From: Ulota crispa
Lineage: Eukaryota; Streptophyta; Bryopsida; Orthotrichales; Orthotrichaceae
NCBI GenBank assembly: GCA_963920765.1
Contig: OY987246.1
Location: forward strand, 6,822,501 to 6,886,500
Reading direction: 5' to 3'
Length of the DNA stretch: 64,000 bases
A program made the position numbers and the translations under genes. This document shows positions 34,516 through 46,101 of this stretch, one piece after another; position 1 is the stretch's first letter; every line of letters begins with the position of its first letter. The notes below the pieces were generated by a model. That model made no database searches and was not told the DNA's origin. It worked only from the letters and a program-made list of their open reading frames with translations.

Positions 34516-35226
34516 TTGATGATACTATGGATCGCTATGGGATACAAGTTTAGCAGAAAAGCTTCATTGGCTGCTTTCAGTCCATATCAGTTGTTATATG
34601 GACGTGAGCCAATTTTACCTAGTTCTCTAAGGAAGAAGTTAGCTCCAGTGGTGGATTTGGACAATCCAAAGATGTGGGCTCGTTGTTTACGTGACCAAGC
34701 AGAGTTCTTCAAACGGGCCATGCCAATGGCCATGGAGAATTTATCTATTACTCAGCACCATGACACATTGCGGTACGCACAAATTTGTAGCGGAGTCTAC
34801 CGGCCTCAACTACGACGTTTTACCACAAAAGATTATGTTTATCTTCAACGCGAGGCGCCCACAACATTGGATGTCAAGGCCGGGCGCACCATTCTTCATG
34901 TAAGGAATGTGTTGCCCAATGGTATCTTGTTGTTGGAAGGCAAAGACGGCAGGGAGTGTCGAGAGCACTCCAAGAATTGCGCCCCATGCCACTTACCTAT
35001 TAACGGCTCATTTCACCATGAGCTGGCCATTGTGCCTAAGGGCCTCCTATATTTTGTCTGTGATGAGAAGAAGGGTGCGACCACCATGTTATTATGTGAC
35101 TTTTGCCAACGTGGATGGCATATGGCTAGTTTGACTCCACATCTTTCTACACTACCATCTGGCGATTGGACTTGCCCTCGGTGTCATAGGTCTTCAAGTT
35201 CTGTTACACCTAGTGGAGCAACTTGA
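34516..35226 (+). CDS. Integrase C-terminal part with terminal PHD finger
   Basis: This 236-codon open frame is the end of the gypsy polyprotein. It starts within the integrase (FSPYQLLYGREPILPSSLRK), passes a basic region with YVYLQREAPTTLDV, and ends in a PHD finger: FVCDEKKGATTMLLCDFCQR, GWHMASLTPHL and WTCPRCHR (about residues 178-225). CDFC, GWH and CPRC keep the PHD pattern, but Tyr and Ser stand at two expected zinc cysteines, so folding may be compromised. PHD fingers read histone H3 tails; here it takes the place of the chromodomain in chromoviruses and could direct integration to particular chromatin (inference). The stop at 35224 is the natural polyprotein end. Confidence 0.85.
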   Translation: MMILWIAMGYKFSRKASLAAFSPYQLLYGREPILPSSLRKKLAPVVDLDNPKMWARCLRDQAEFFKRAMPMAMENLSITQHHDTLRYAQICSGVYRPQLRRFTTKDYVYLQREAPTTLDVKAGRTILHVRNVLPNGILLLEGKDGRECREHSKNCAPCHLPINGSFHHELAIVPKGLLYFVCDEKKGATTMLLCDFCQRGWHMASLTPHLSTLPSGDWTCPRCHRSSSSVTPSGAT

Positions 35227-35229
35227 ATT

Positions 35230-35866
35230 CCTCTTGCACTTGTTGTGGTATGGTGCTTTGCCATCCAACAGGAGTTCTTCATTCCGTTTCAAGGATAGAC
35301 ACACCGAAGATTGACCATGAGATTGACAACAAAAATGTCAAAGGCGATTAAGAATGGGGCTCATATTGCACCTCGCCTACCCTCTCTTAGTTACTTCTCC
35401 ATTCGTTTATTTATTCGGTCAAGGACCATTTCTTTAGCTGGATTGCTTGTAGAAACTTGTGTAATTTTTTATGCATTTTTTTGGACATCCTATCTTTTGT
35501 GTGTTAATAATGACATCAAATATAACACAAAGATGTTAGTTTTTATATATAAAAATTACATTAAGATGGTAACTTTAACATCAATTATAACATACAAAAA
35601 GTGGACGTCCAAAAAAATACGTTAAGAAAAACACGGGTTTCTACTAGTGGATGCATACACTTGTTGCAGCAGCATCACCGTGGCAATAGTCTTCTTGATG
35701 TTATGGGTTCCTAGCCGGATAGAGGGTCTTTTTATACCGCTAGGGAGGCACTTGAGGCTATATTGTACTTACTGATAGTTCAGTTTGTTTTTTGTTTTAT
35801 GGTAGGATTGTGACTCTCAATCTATTTTGTTTAGCAATCTTGCTTTATTTGATAGTCCGTAAATAA
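35230..35866. other. 3' flank of the DNMT-bearing element
   Basis: Expected to hold the polypurine tract and 3' LTR, but I could not match it to any sequence upstream of 22.5 kb. No coding region recognised. Confidence 0.35.
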
Positions 35867-36199
35867 AAACTCCTCATAACTTTCATCTCATGTATCAAAA
35901 TTGAATGATTCAAAGCTCCCTATGTCTATATAAGTCTAAAGAGCCTATTTCATATTTTTATTTGAAAAAAATGAAATTTTTAAAGAAATTTTTGGCTACC
36001 TGGGGAGCAGCATTTTCTAGATTTTTATGCATAACTTCTTTAATAAATGTCAAAATGAAGAAAAATTTATAATCCCACGTAGATTTTTGAATTCCTCACC
36101 TTTACTAAAAGTTTCAAAAAATTACGCAAAGTAGTTTAGTCATAGGTACATGCCCAAAATTCCCATTTATCCCCCAAACAGACAATGGTCCTTTAGGGG
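35867..36199. mobile_element. Half of a TTAA MITE, family C
   Basis: Matches the right arm of the MITE at 52647-53863 (CTCATAACTTTCATCTCATG ... GTCTAAAGAGCC ... CATGCCCAAAATTC) and ends GGTCCTTTAGGGG followed by TTAA at 36200-36203. The other arm is absent, so it is a truncated copy. Confidence 0.7.
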
Positions 36200-36392
36200 T
36201 TAATTAACACATTTGAAAAGCAGCTTGAAATTTTGCTTTTAAATATATCTTGAGGTAGTTAATTACAAATTAGTTACACTTTTGCACCAATTCAAACCAA
36301 ACACTAAGAACTTATGCCATAAGCACGTGAGCAAGGTTGACCTAATCTTGACTAATAGTTGGTTGGATCAAGAATAATAAACCTTACTTTAA

Positions 36393-37298
36393 CCCTTTAG
36401 GGCCGGAGGAGGAAAAAATTGCCTTCACTTGTTTTGAAACCAAATATAGGTGTGTTACCAATTTTGGACCATGGATTGATCAATTACAAACACGTAATAG
36501 ATGAAGTCTGTTTTCATGCACACTTGTTTGATCAAATTTTGGAATTACAACTTGTTGTAGAGATAGTGATGCATTGAAAAGGGTATTCGGAAACTTGAGT
36601 GTTTAATACAAATCACTCACCAAAACACCAGCAAGAGGATGACGTCACTTAACATCTTTTGGGACCTCGTAAATTGTGCTACGACAACAACAAACCCATT
36701 TATGCTTTGGCTTTGTACCCCCTCCTTGAGCTTTTCACTCTTTTTAGCATTGCATGATCAAAATCACTTATATATTGTCACACTTCTTTTGAATAGATAC
36801 ATAGTCATAGATCAATACTATTCAAATAACTTGTTTGGTTGGATTTTCTAATCATGCAAATCCCATTTTCCTAAAAAAGATCAAAATTTCATGATCTTTT
36901 CCACAATTTCTGCACCCTAACCACCCATACCTTTCCTTCATCAAATAAAATAGATGGTATGACTTTTTCCCAAATTTATAAGTTCAAACCCTTCAGCATA
37001 TCACATGTAAGAAAATTCCACAATTTCAAAGTTTGATTCTACGATAGTTGCTCATAGGAGCCATCCATACAACTTGTATGCTCCAAACTTAGTCCAATGC
37101 AACAACTTTCACTTCACCAATGCAACACATATCATAAGCAAATGGGTCCAAATTTTTATGTGCTTATCTTCCAAGACTACAGTTTACATTGGTACGGTTG
37201 GATTGTGCTTTTTACATCTAACTTAATTGCTAAAAATCTTGAAGCAATTTGATTTTCCAAAGAGACAACCGGCTTGGAGAGCAGGCAGCCCTAAAGGT
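36393..37298. mobile_element. piggyBac-like TTAA MITE, family D copy 1, 906 bp
   Basis: TTAA at 36389-36392 and 37299-37302. Ends CCCTTTAGGGCCGGAGG and, inverted, AACCTTTAGGGCTGCC. The interior aligns along its length with 41787-42683 in the same orientation (shared AATTGCCTTCAC, CAAGAGGATGACGTC-like and TGATCTTTTCCACAATTT blocks). No transposase. Confidence 0.85.
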
Positions 37299-37302
37299 TT
37301 AA

Positions 37303-40300
37303 GACTTTTCATATGGTATCTAATATAGAAAGTCCTTGAGATGCTTGTAGAATATTGAAAACTGAAGGGTTTTAGTTTCAAAATAATGGATTTATCCTAG
37401 ATTAATCATCTTGTTTTTGTTTAAGAACACTCCAAATTCCTCAAATTTGATGATTCAAATTTTCATTAGCTATTCTTAAGTTTTCTTTGCCATGTATTGT
37501 ATGTTGATGAATGCCTTCCTTGTGAAGAGCTAAGAAGAACCCCCTGCAAGATTTTGTCCTCATACTTAGATTTTAAATCTATAATTATTTCTTTGTTGGA
37601 CACTCATATCTAATCCCAATAATGTGCATTTCGTAGTTACTTGTAGGCTACTGAGAAGTATATTTTCAGTAACACAATATCCATCTAGCAATATGATGAC
37701 ATTCTTTTTTTACACAATTGAGCATGGTTGAACAAGGTTTAACCTTTGCAATTGCATTTATCAACATAAAGGTACAACTTCACTGTAGAAATAACGTCCC
37801 TTGTTACAACCACGGCTTGAAATGTTGTTTCTCTTAAGAGATTGTGCTACTCCAGAACCCTAATCTATCACTTTCATTAGCCGTTTGGAGCTTTGAGGTT
37901 AGACCAAAAGTAAGAGTTTTTGGTTGTAACATCATCCTTCTACATATTATGAAGCAATAAGCCCCAAATTCCCACCTTCGAACCAACAAAGTGTTTTGAG
38001 AATCCAAATGCAACTTAGAACTTGAGGTATGGAACTGGGACTTGGGACTTAAGGCTTAAAACATGGGACTGGGACTTAAGACATAGGACTTGGGACGTAA
38101 GACTTAAAGGCATGGGACTTGGGACTTGGGAAATGAGACATAGTGTGAAGCTGTAAGTCCCAAGTTTCAATCTCTCAATCAATCATATTGTGAAAATTCA
38201 AAGAGACTTGGGATTTAGAACAAATTGCCCTAAATCTAGAACCACAGAACTTATGTTCACAGCAGTGTTTTTTTTGGCCAATTTAAAGCCCAATTATCTC
38301 AAAAAGGAAGGTGAGCTGCAAGCCTATAGCAAAAAAAAAAGGGGGAGTTTTTTCAAAAAACGCAAGATTGCAATAATGAAAATTGCATTGCATCCTAGGC
38401 TTCATAAAAAAACTATCAAATTGAGAATTGATGCTATCATTTTATGATGAGACAAATCCTAAAGCACCATCAAAAAAGTTGATTGAGACAGCTTCTCCTT
38501 AATTTCATTATTAGTAATCATGATGTTGCAAAAAACCATATATAGGGACCACCTTCAACTCCAACCAAAAATAAGGATGAAGCCAGCAAGCTACAAACCA
38601 TTTTCAAAGAATGCCACATAGCCATTGGTCAGAAAACCAAAAAAAGAACCCTGGTTCAGAGGGTTGAGGACTTGCACAAGGCTGCATTTTGGATATTGGA
38701 ATCATAGAATGCAGATGAACTATGAATAATCTAGGCAATCGAGTGAAATAGTGAACCCCTTTGGCCTCTGTAGTACCCTGTTATGAACCAATAAATGTAC
38801 CACCTGGTTGTAAATGGGATTCATTGCAAAAGAAGAAAAAAACACCTGGTGAGTTCTCGCCTTCTCGGTTGTGATTTTTGTACGTTTGACAGACCCTGGC
38901 TCTGCTGCGAACTCTTAACTAACTTAATTGTTGGATTGGCCACTGCAGTCCTGTATTGTACCCTGGAGGCCTGGACGGCTGGACCGCAAAACCCTGCAGC
39001 TTGACCTCATGCAAAACTAGGCCTGCCACCATGCCTGCCACACAGAATCAGGATTGAATCTAGTAAGGTCTTGGTTGTTGTGTACCCGAGCAAATTTCTT
39101 TGACATTCATAACTCTTTGTCAGGGAGTTTTAATATTCTAGTCACACGTTGACCGAAATTTTCAAAATTCAAATATAAATGTTCAAAAGTGGCATATCCA
39201 AATTTATGCATGAAAACGTCGGTTATGGCCGCTCTACTCTAAGGTAGGAGGCTCATGAATGGATCATCTAAGACCTGAAACTGAATTTTGGGGGAGGTGA
39301 AACTTCTTGAAATATTTTTCAGTAAATTTTTTTTCAAAGATAAGAGAAATTGACATCTGATTTAAGTTGTTTCGTATTTTTTGGAGTTTTATGGAATTAG
39401 TTGTGAAATTTTGAAGTTGAAATGACATAGGGCTCTAAAATAGGTCACCTCTACAAATGTACTTCGTTTGTACATTGCTGAAGCATATGAAAAATAACAT
39501 GTGTAACTATAGTACATTTGAGAAGGTGATTCATTTTAGAGCCTAAGCCAAATTAGAACTTCCAACCTTAGAGCACAAAAACTTGGGGCTATTTTGACCA
39601 TAATTTCAGTCGCAGTTACCCATTGTAATTTGAGTATAACAAGGGTCAATTCTTTGGTGTGTAATGTGTTTGAGGCTAAGAGGTTGAGGCCATTAATGCA
39701 AACCATGCAAATTTCAGGAGAAATTTGATATAAATAAAAAAGACCAAATAGAGCGGTTTTTATTTATTTATCCCATCCTACAATATTTACTATTTTGAAA
39801 AGATATTTTAAATTCAAATAATGATATTTAAATCAAACATAACAATATCCTCAAGGTTAAGAGTTGGTTTTTGGTTTTCAAAAAAAACCCAAATTTTGAA
39901 GTTGAGGCCTTGTCAAATTTTGTTTTTTTAAAATCAAAACATGTTTTAAAGATTTGACCTTCACTCCTAATGTAAAGGCCTTAAGGCAATTTCAAAAAAT
40001 CAAGAAGTTAAGGTTGGGAGTGTTAGACACTAGAAACCAACCCCTACTTGTAGTGTAAAGCTGCCATGAGAGGTAAAAGATTTTCCAAATGGGTGTTTGG
40101 ATTCATCTCAACTCTAACCACTTAAATGAAATACTTTGAACGCCCACATATGTGACATAGGAACAAATCCTCAAAATAATTTATAGTTTTTTTTTCCATT
40201 ATGTGATAGCATTGAAACCCAAAACTTAATTACATTTTGGTATGCTCCTTGTCAAAAATCAATGAACAAATCACAAACCATTTTCTCTAGAATGTTGATT

Positions 40301-41782
40301 ACATTTTCATCACATGTGTAATACAATAGTAGAATTCATGTAAACTTGTTTTTTAAAGGTAGTATGAAGGACTACATGTTAGAAAAGTATGAAGTGATGA
40401 CTTCAGCTTCTTAAAAACAAACTATTTTAAAAAATATTTCTTACATTTTTCCTAATGCCAATGATTTAAAAAGCTACCCTGTGAATTGCTATACCTTCGA
40501 ATTGCTATACCTTCAGTTCCAACTACAACAAAAAAAGTCATTTAGAAATCGTTTTTGGCTCAAGGTTGTTTGTATTTGTAAAATTAAGAGTGTAATGAGT
40601 GGTTATCAGTTTTCATTGGTAGGCATGTGAAATCATTTTTGAAGGGCATCTTTTTAAGAATTTGTTTAGTTTTCATGAGTTTTTTAAAGGACAATAGCAC
40701 GTGTTTAAAGTATCATGTATTGCACATTTTTTGACCATCTTAAAAAACAATTAAGACCATTCATTGAAAGATTCATTGTATTATGACCAAGATGCACCAT
40801 TGTGTAAGTTAACGGTGTCTTCCATGATAGTTTTAGGTCTCATTGATAGAGTTCAAAAACACAAGGTCAAATAATATCAAGAGCTATCATTTTACATCAT
40901 CAAAAATACTAATGAGGCTTTGCTGCAACATTTGTGGTGACTTCAAATCAACTCAAATCATGAACTTTGTTTGCACATTGCAATAGAAAAGTTCACTGTT
41001 AACGCCTAAAAGACCGAGATGCATTTTTTTTTAGCAACCTAGCAATTTTGGGCAAGTACAAGATTTCTATATTTTAGGTTGGAATTTTACTAGAGGTGGG
41101 GACAAAGAATATCTTTCAAATGTACTAAATTTTATGATATTTGGAAGTATGAGTAAAACATTATGGTCTAACATATTGTCTTTTCTCCAAAAGGCAGCAC
41201 GAGCGCATTTAGTTACATTGCACCTAAAATTTTGGGATCTTGCCCAGAGGTTGAGGGGCAAAGATATTTCCTTACAAGCAACTATTTTAGCTTACTACCC
41301 TTTACTTCACCTTTGTTGGAAGTGACTTTGTGTTGATCAAGCTTGTCAAAACCATAGTATTTGGCAAATTTCCTTTTTTTTTCCCTCCTCTAAGCTAACA
41401 GGAACTTGAAGCTATATTATTCACATTTTGAAAATACTATTGTATATGGAATTCAAAAGTTGTTAAAAAAAAAGCTTTGTATGAGAATTTCTTGAAGCTA
41501 GTTCTCTATTTTAAATTTTTAGTATGTGTCCCCCAATTCAAAATGTTGAGAAAAAATTTAGGCATATGATTGTTTTATTATAAAAGTTAATCATAATAAA
41601 TAATTAAAAAAAGTGAAATAAATGGGTGCAATAGCCTCTCCAAATTAGAGTTGCCCAAATTTGAATGCTCCCATAAAAAACTATTTCTCACTTCAAAACT
41701 CATAATCTCACAATTTTTGCAATAAACATCTTTCAAAATTTTACCATACCATAATGAAGCAGTCTAGTAGAAAATCCTATCA
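37303..41782. other. Long intergenic stretch without recognisable genes
   Basis: Apart from the minisatellite at 38024-38140 and a TTAA-MITE-like terminus at 40999-41015 (TTAACGCCTAAAAGACC, no matching right end), this AT-rich sequence shows no coding, RNA or clear repeat signal. Frames at 38190-38447 and 38795-39004 have no recognisable domain. Confidence 0.5.
38024..38140. repeat. GGGACTTGGGACTTAAG minisatellite
   Basis: Irregular tandem copies of GGGACTTGGGACTTAAGRC and the subunit GGGACTT over about 115 bp. Confidence 0.7.
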
Positions 41783-41786
41783 TTAA

Positions 41787-42683
41787 CCCTTTAGGGCTGA
41801 AGGAGGCAAAAATTGCCTTCACAAGTTTTAAAATGAAATTTAGTGTGTTTCCAATTTTGGATCATGGGTTGACCAATTACAAATATGTAAGGAATGAAGT
41901 TTATTTTCATGCGCACTTGTTTGATCAAAGTTCATAATTTCAACTTGTTGTAGAGAGAGTGATTCATTGGAAGGGGTATTGAGAAACCTAAGTGTTTAGT
42001 ACAAAGTCACTCACCAAAACACCAACAAGAACAAGACGTCCCATGATGTCTTTAGGGACCAGGTAAATAGTGCCACAATAGTAGCCAACACAAATATTCT
42101 TTTGGCTTTGTACCCCCTATTTGAGCTCTTCAATCCTTTGAGCGTTGCACAATCAAAACCACTCATATACTATCACATTCCTTTTGAAAAAATATAAAGT
42201 TGTAGATCAATACTATTCAAACAACTTGTCCAATTGAATTTTCTAACCAAACAAATCTCCATTTTCTAAAAATGATCAAAATTTGATGATCTTTTCCACA
42301 ATTTTTGCACCCTAACCACCCATGCCTTTCCTTCATCAAATAGTACAATTTTTTTCCCAAAATCCCAAGTTCAAGCCCTTCAACATAACACATGTAAAAA
42401 AGTGCACAATTTCAAAATCTAATTCTACAACAATACCTTGAGGAGCCATTTATACAACTTTTACAATCCAAACTCAATCCTCGCGCCACCTTTCACTTCA
42501 CTTATGTAGCACATATCATAAGCATATTGGTTCAAAATTTTTACGTGCTCATCTTCCAAGACCGCAATTTACATCGAGACGGTTGAATCATACTTTTCAC
42601 ATCTGACTTAATTGTTAAAATGCCTGAAGCAGTTTGCTATTCCAAAAGAACAACCAACTTGGAAAGCATGCGACCCAAAGGGG
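41787..42683. mobile_element. piggyBac-like TTAA MITE, family D copy 2, 897 bp
   Basis: TTAA at 41783-41786 and 42684-42687. Ends CCCTTTAGGGCTGAAGG and, inverted, CCCCTTTGGGTCGC. Interior is paralogous to 36393-37298, and many differences between the two copies are C/T or G/A. Confidence 0.85.
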
Positions 42684-43488
42684 TTAATTGTACCGAGATT
42701 TAATTTCTAGTTCTTTTGCATTTGCTGTCAAAATGACCCATTTTCAAAAAAAAAAGAAGTAAAATATAGTCAAAGAACTGTAGGGGGTTAAGTATGGTTT
42801 TAGCATAAAAATTGATTTTTTTGTAAATTGGATTCTTGTAGTACCAAACTGGTATTGAACTTACACAAAAAATGCTTCTGCGTGTATTGAGCACATTGAA
42901 TCAACTATATTACCCAATGTCGAGTTCTTTGACAAGGATTTATTCTCAATGTTTCTAAGGTTTGTTTAGAAAGAGAGGAAAATGAGTTTAAGTATTATTC
43001 AATTAGAGGAGGTCAGGGTTTTTATTAAAAAACAATTGAAATGAAAAAATAATTGATGTTGAGAAAAAAATGATCACAAGTAATAGGATTAATCTCAAAA
43101 GGACTGAACATACCCAAAAAAAAAAAAATACACACGTTGGCCAAACTTAATTGAAGCATTCAAAATGTTTAGTTTTATTCCTTACATATAACAATGTATA
43201 GTAATTATCTTTTCAAGATTATATTTAGTCTTCTGTAATAAACTTGAAAAAACTCTAAATGTCAGAAGTGTTATTGCGATTGTCTCAAAACCCATATATC
43301 ACAAAGGTATTCGGTTTTCTACCTTTTCTTCAAGTAAAATTATATTTCAAATATTAATTCTTAACTCCTCAATGTGCAAGGCCTATTTGAGTTTTTTCAA
43401 ATTTTCATGAAACTCAACAATCAGCTAACCTTTTTATGAATTTCATAAAGTTTTTTTCAATTGTAATCATACAAATTTAAATTAAACA

Positions 43489-43872
43489 CTAGTGTGGCCG
43501 TGTGCTATTGGCCCAATTTTCACCTTTCATGCCCCCCCATGTCATCTCCTCATATCACCTATGGTTAAACTTGTACTCTATTTTATTTATAAGTGAACAT
43601 CCAAGTTTTACTTTAATTAAACTTGTACCCTACTATATTTTAATTGATAACTTGTCTTTAGCTAGGCAAAAATCTCTTAAATTTTAATCCATAATTTTCT
43701 TTGAAATTCAATAATTTTCTCATTTTAGACCCAAATGCCACAAAATCAAGCTTGTGCACCCCTGCTTGCCGAAAGCTTTCTAATGGTACCAAGCATACGA
43801 CGAGAGAACACATGGTTTGGGAGATCTCAATATGACAAACATCCATCCAAACATCCTAATTTAAAGTATAGA
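43489..43872 (-). mobile_element. Non-autonomous Helitron, 384 bp
   Basis: Read on the minus strand it begins TCTATACTTTAAATTAGG and ends CGGCCACACTAG, inserted between A and T with no target duplication. Family A MITEs give the empty site: AACA followed by TGTAAAG. A GGCC...GGCC pair just before the terminal CTAG can form the short 3' hairpin expected of Helitrons. No Rep/helicase is present. Confidence 0.85.
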
Positions 43873-44231
43873 TGTTAGAGATTACATGGAAAAAAAAAAC
43901 ATAACAATGCCACTTACAGTTTGAAAGATTATAATGTTTGAACATGAGGGTATTAAAATTGCAAAAGTGACTTAAAATCTTCTAATCCTCATTTCACATA
44001 TCAAATCTAAAAAGTTGGTCACCAAAAAAACAGAAGATTTAATCCATCAAGGCCTAGGCAGTGTATTTTGAGCTGTCTAGTAATTTTGGGTAGATTACAA
44101 CAAACGGGTTTTGGATTTTTTTTCACACATGAAGTACATAAGGAGTAGCTTTCAGGTCCAATAATTTTCATAACTTTTGACTATATGATTCAAAAGTTAT
44201 TGCATGATTTGTTGTTTTTTTTGCTCATCAG

Positions 44232-44705
44232 TGTCAAAGACAATCTCAGAGACAAAAATACAGTAGAAGAAATGTAGAATCAAGACAATAATTCAGAAGT
44301 ATACTTAAAACCAAGGCTAGAGAAATATATTAGAGGGTAGCAATACAAGACAAGGCTAAGGCTTGAAGGCCAAATGCTAAGGCGGCAAGATGAGTTTTTG
44401 AGACTGAAGAACGTCTCAGTCTCGACTCTTTTATATATTCAAGATTAAAGTTTGTCCGTCAAGCTTAGAAGTTGTTTGAGAAGTTTCTTCTGACTTAGAC
44501 GGCAAGCTTAGAAGTTGCTCAAGAAGCTTCCTTTGACTTGGATGGCACTCTAGCTGCTTCTACTAGATAAAAAGCTTCTTGAAAAGTTTCCAACCTTCTA
44601 GAACCTTCTGAAAACTTTTAACTTTCTCGAACCTTCTAACCTTCTAGAACCTTCTAGATGATTCTATAATTTTCTATCTTTAGTTAATCGATTATATTCG
44701 TGACA
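44232..44705 (-). repeat. 3' LTR of chromovirus 1
   Basis: Aligns with 51424-51879 throughout. On the sense strand it has TTCTAGAA-rich U3 (44588-44690), TATATAA near 44445 and a CAGTCTC segment near 44418 that corresponds to the R start in the other LTR. Confidence 0.93.
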
Positions 44706-44820
44706 TTACTTCTCTTTCTAGCTCTAAGATCCTTCAAGGAGTTTGTATAGTCATTGTTTTTGGCTTTGTTAGTTGCTATTGATGGAATTCTTGAATCTTT
44801 AAAAGTGCGTTCGATAAATT

Positions 44821-45144
44821 TTAAGCTAGTTCCCATGTACGCTTGCTAATTGGATAGTCGCTCCAATGAACAAAATATTCAACTTGCTCTCTCCAAATCT
44901 TTGAATTTAAAATCTTTTCAACTTCATACTCTTTGATGCTATCCAATTCAACGCAAGGCGGCGGAGATTGAACTCTCTTCAAAAAAATTAGATTCTCTGT
45001 AGGTTTCCAAAAGTAAAACATGAACACTGGATGTACCTTTATTGCTGCTTGTAGTTGTAGCCGATATGCAACAGCATTGATTTGCTTTTCAATGCTAAAC
45101 GGTCCAATCCAGCAATAATCAAGTTTGTTGCTTAAATGAGTCAT
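44821..45144 (-). pseudogene. Integrase C-terminus and chromodomain of chromovirus 1
   Basis: This 107-codon frame starts with the integrase C-terminal domain (LDYCWIGPFSIEKQINAVAY, LQAAIKVHPVF) and ends in a chromodomain: EYEVEKILNSKIWREQVEYF, then VHWSDYPISKRTWELA. Chromodomains bind methylated histone tails and steer integration into heterochromatin in this group. Confidence 0.9.
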
Positions 45145-45862
45145 CTTGATATTTCATCATAGTAGCCATACTTTTTCACCCACTTAAAACTATGGTTGCT
45201 CTTTTATTCTCACATCGGCAAATTCTTTGTATTATACTTGAGCCTCTTTTAAATGAGCTTTTGTTGTTGTATGTAGCTCTCGTAAATGCGTTGCCAAATT
45301 CTCTGCTGCAAGACTCTCCCTTCTTTAAGCTGGTAGCATATCAACTTTTAAATGATATCCATAATTTGCGTAAAATGGAGTCTCTTGTATTGATGCATGT
45401 TTGCTGTTGTTGTATACAAACTTTGCAAGCGGTAGCAAAGACACTCAATCGTTTTGTTGATAATTTATGATACACTGTAAATATTGCTTTAATACATGAT
45501 TTACGCGTTTGGTCTATCTATCTATTTGAGAATGAAAAGCCAAAGAAAGCTTAATCTTCATTTGTAAAACTTCAAATAGTGATTGCCAAAATTTGGAGAT
45601 GAACTGCGGGCCTTTGTCAGATCCAATGTCTTTGAATAATCCATGATATCAATAAATACTGTCAATGAAGAGCTTAGCTGTTTCTTCTCCAGTAATTGTC
45701 TTTTTGTATGAAACAAAATGTGCCATTTTTTAAAACTGATTGACTATCATACAAATAGAATCAAACTTACCTGAAAGTGATAAATTTGTAATGAAGTTCA
45801 TAGAAATAGATGACTATGGCTTTTTTGGCACTGGTAAAGGTTGTAAAAGTCCGTATGGTTGA

Positions 45863-46024
45863 TGTCACGGATTTATAATGTCATAGCACAAAAATACACT
45901 TATCCACTTATTGGTATTAAAAATGGCTTAAAACACCAAGAATATGACTTGTTTTTGTTCCACAGAGATTTAGTTTGTAGTTCTTAAAAAATGACCAACA
46001 CAATATATAGAGATCATGTTTATA

Positions 46025-46101
<77 letters not shown>

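Larger units (their letters stand above)
22568..35226 (+). mobile_element. Ty3/gypsy element encoding a DNMT3-like methyltransferase and PHD finger
   Basis: Domains on the plus strand: gag-like (22568-23563), two zinc knuckles (23577-23790), aspartic protease (24600-24900), cytosine-5 methyltransferase (24945-26099), reverse transcriptase (26640-27640), RNase H (27650-28125), integrase zinc-binding and core (33743-34515), integrase C-terminus and PHD finger (34516-35226). The order protease-RT-RNase H-integrase is that of Ty3/gypsy. A 5.5-kb insertion (28212-33725) splits it. Multiple stops and at least two frame changes make it inactive as a whole. LTRs were not found, so the outer limits are coding limits, not element ends. 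A cytosine methyltransferase inside gypsy polyproteins is known to me from a charophyte (Klebsormidium); this copy fits that lineage of elements. Confidence 0.88.

Noticed and set aside
35040-35226. Terminal zinc finger read as an ADD domain, as in DNMT3 proteins.
   Set aside because: The single C4HC3-like block lacks the extra GATA-like finger of ADD and is far from the methyltransferase; PHD is simpler.
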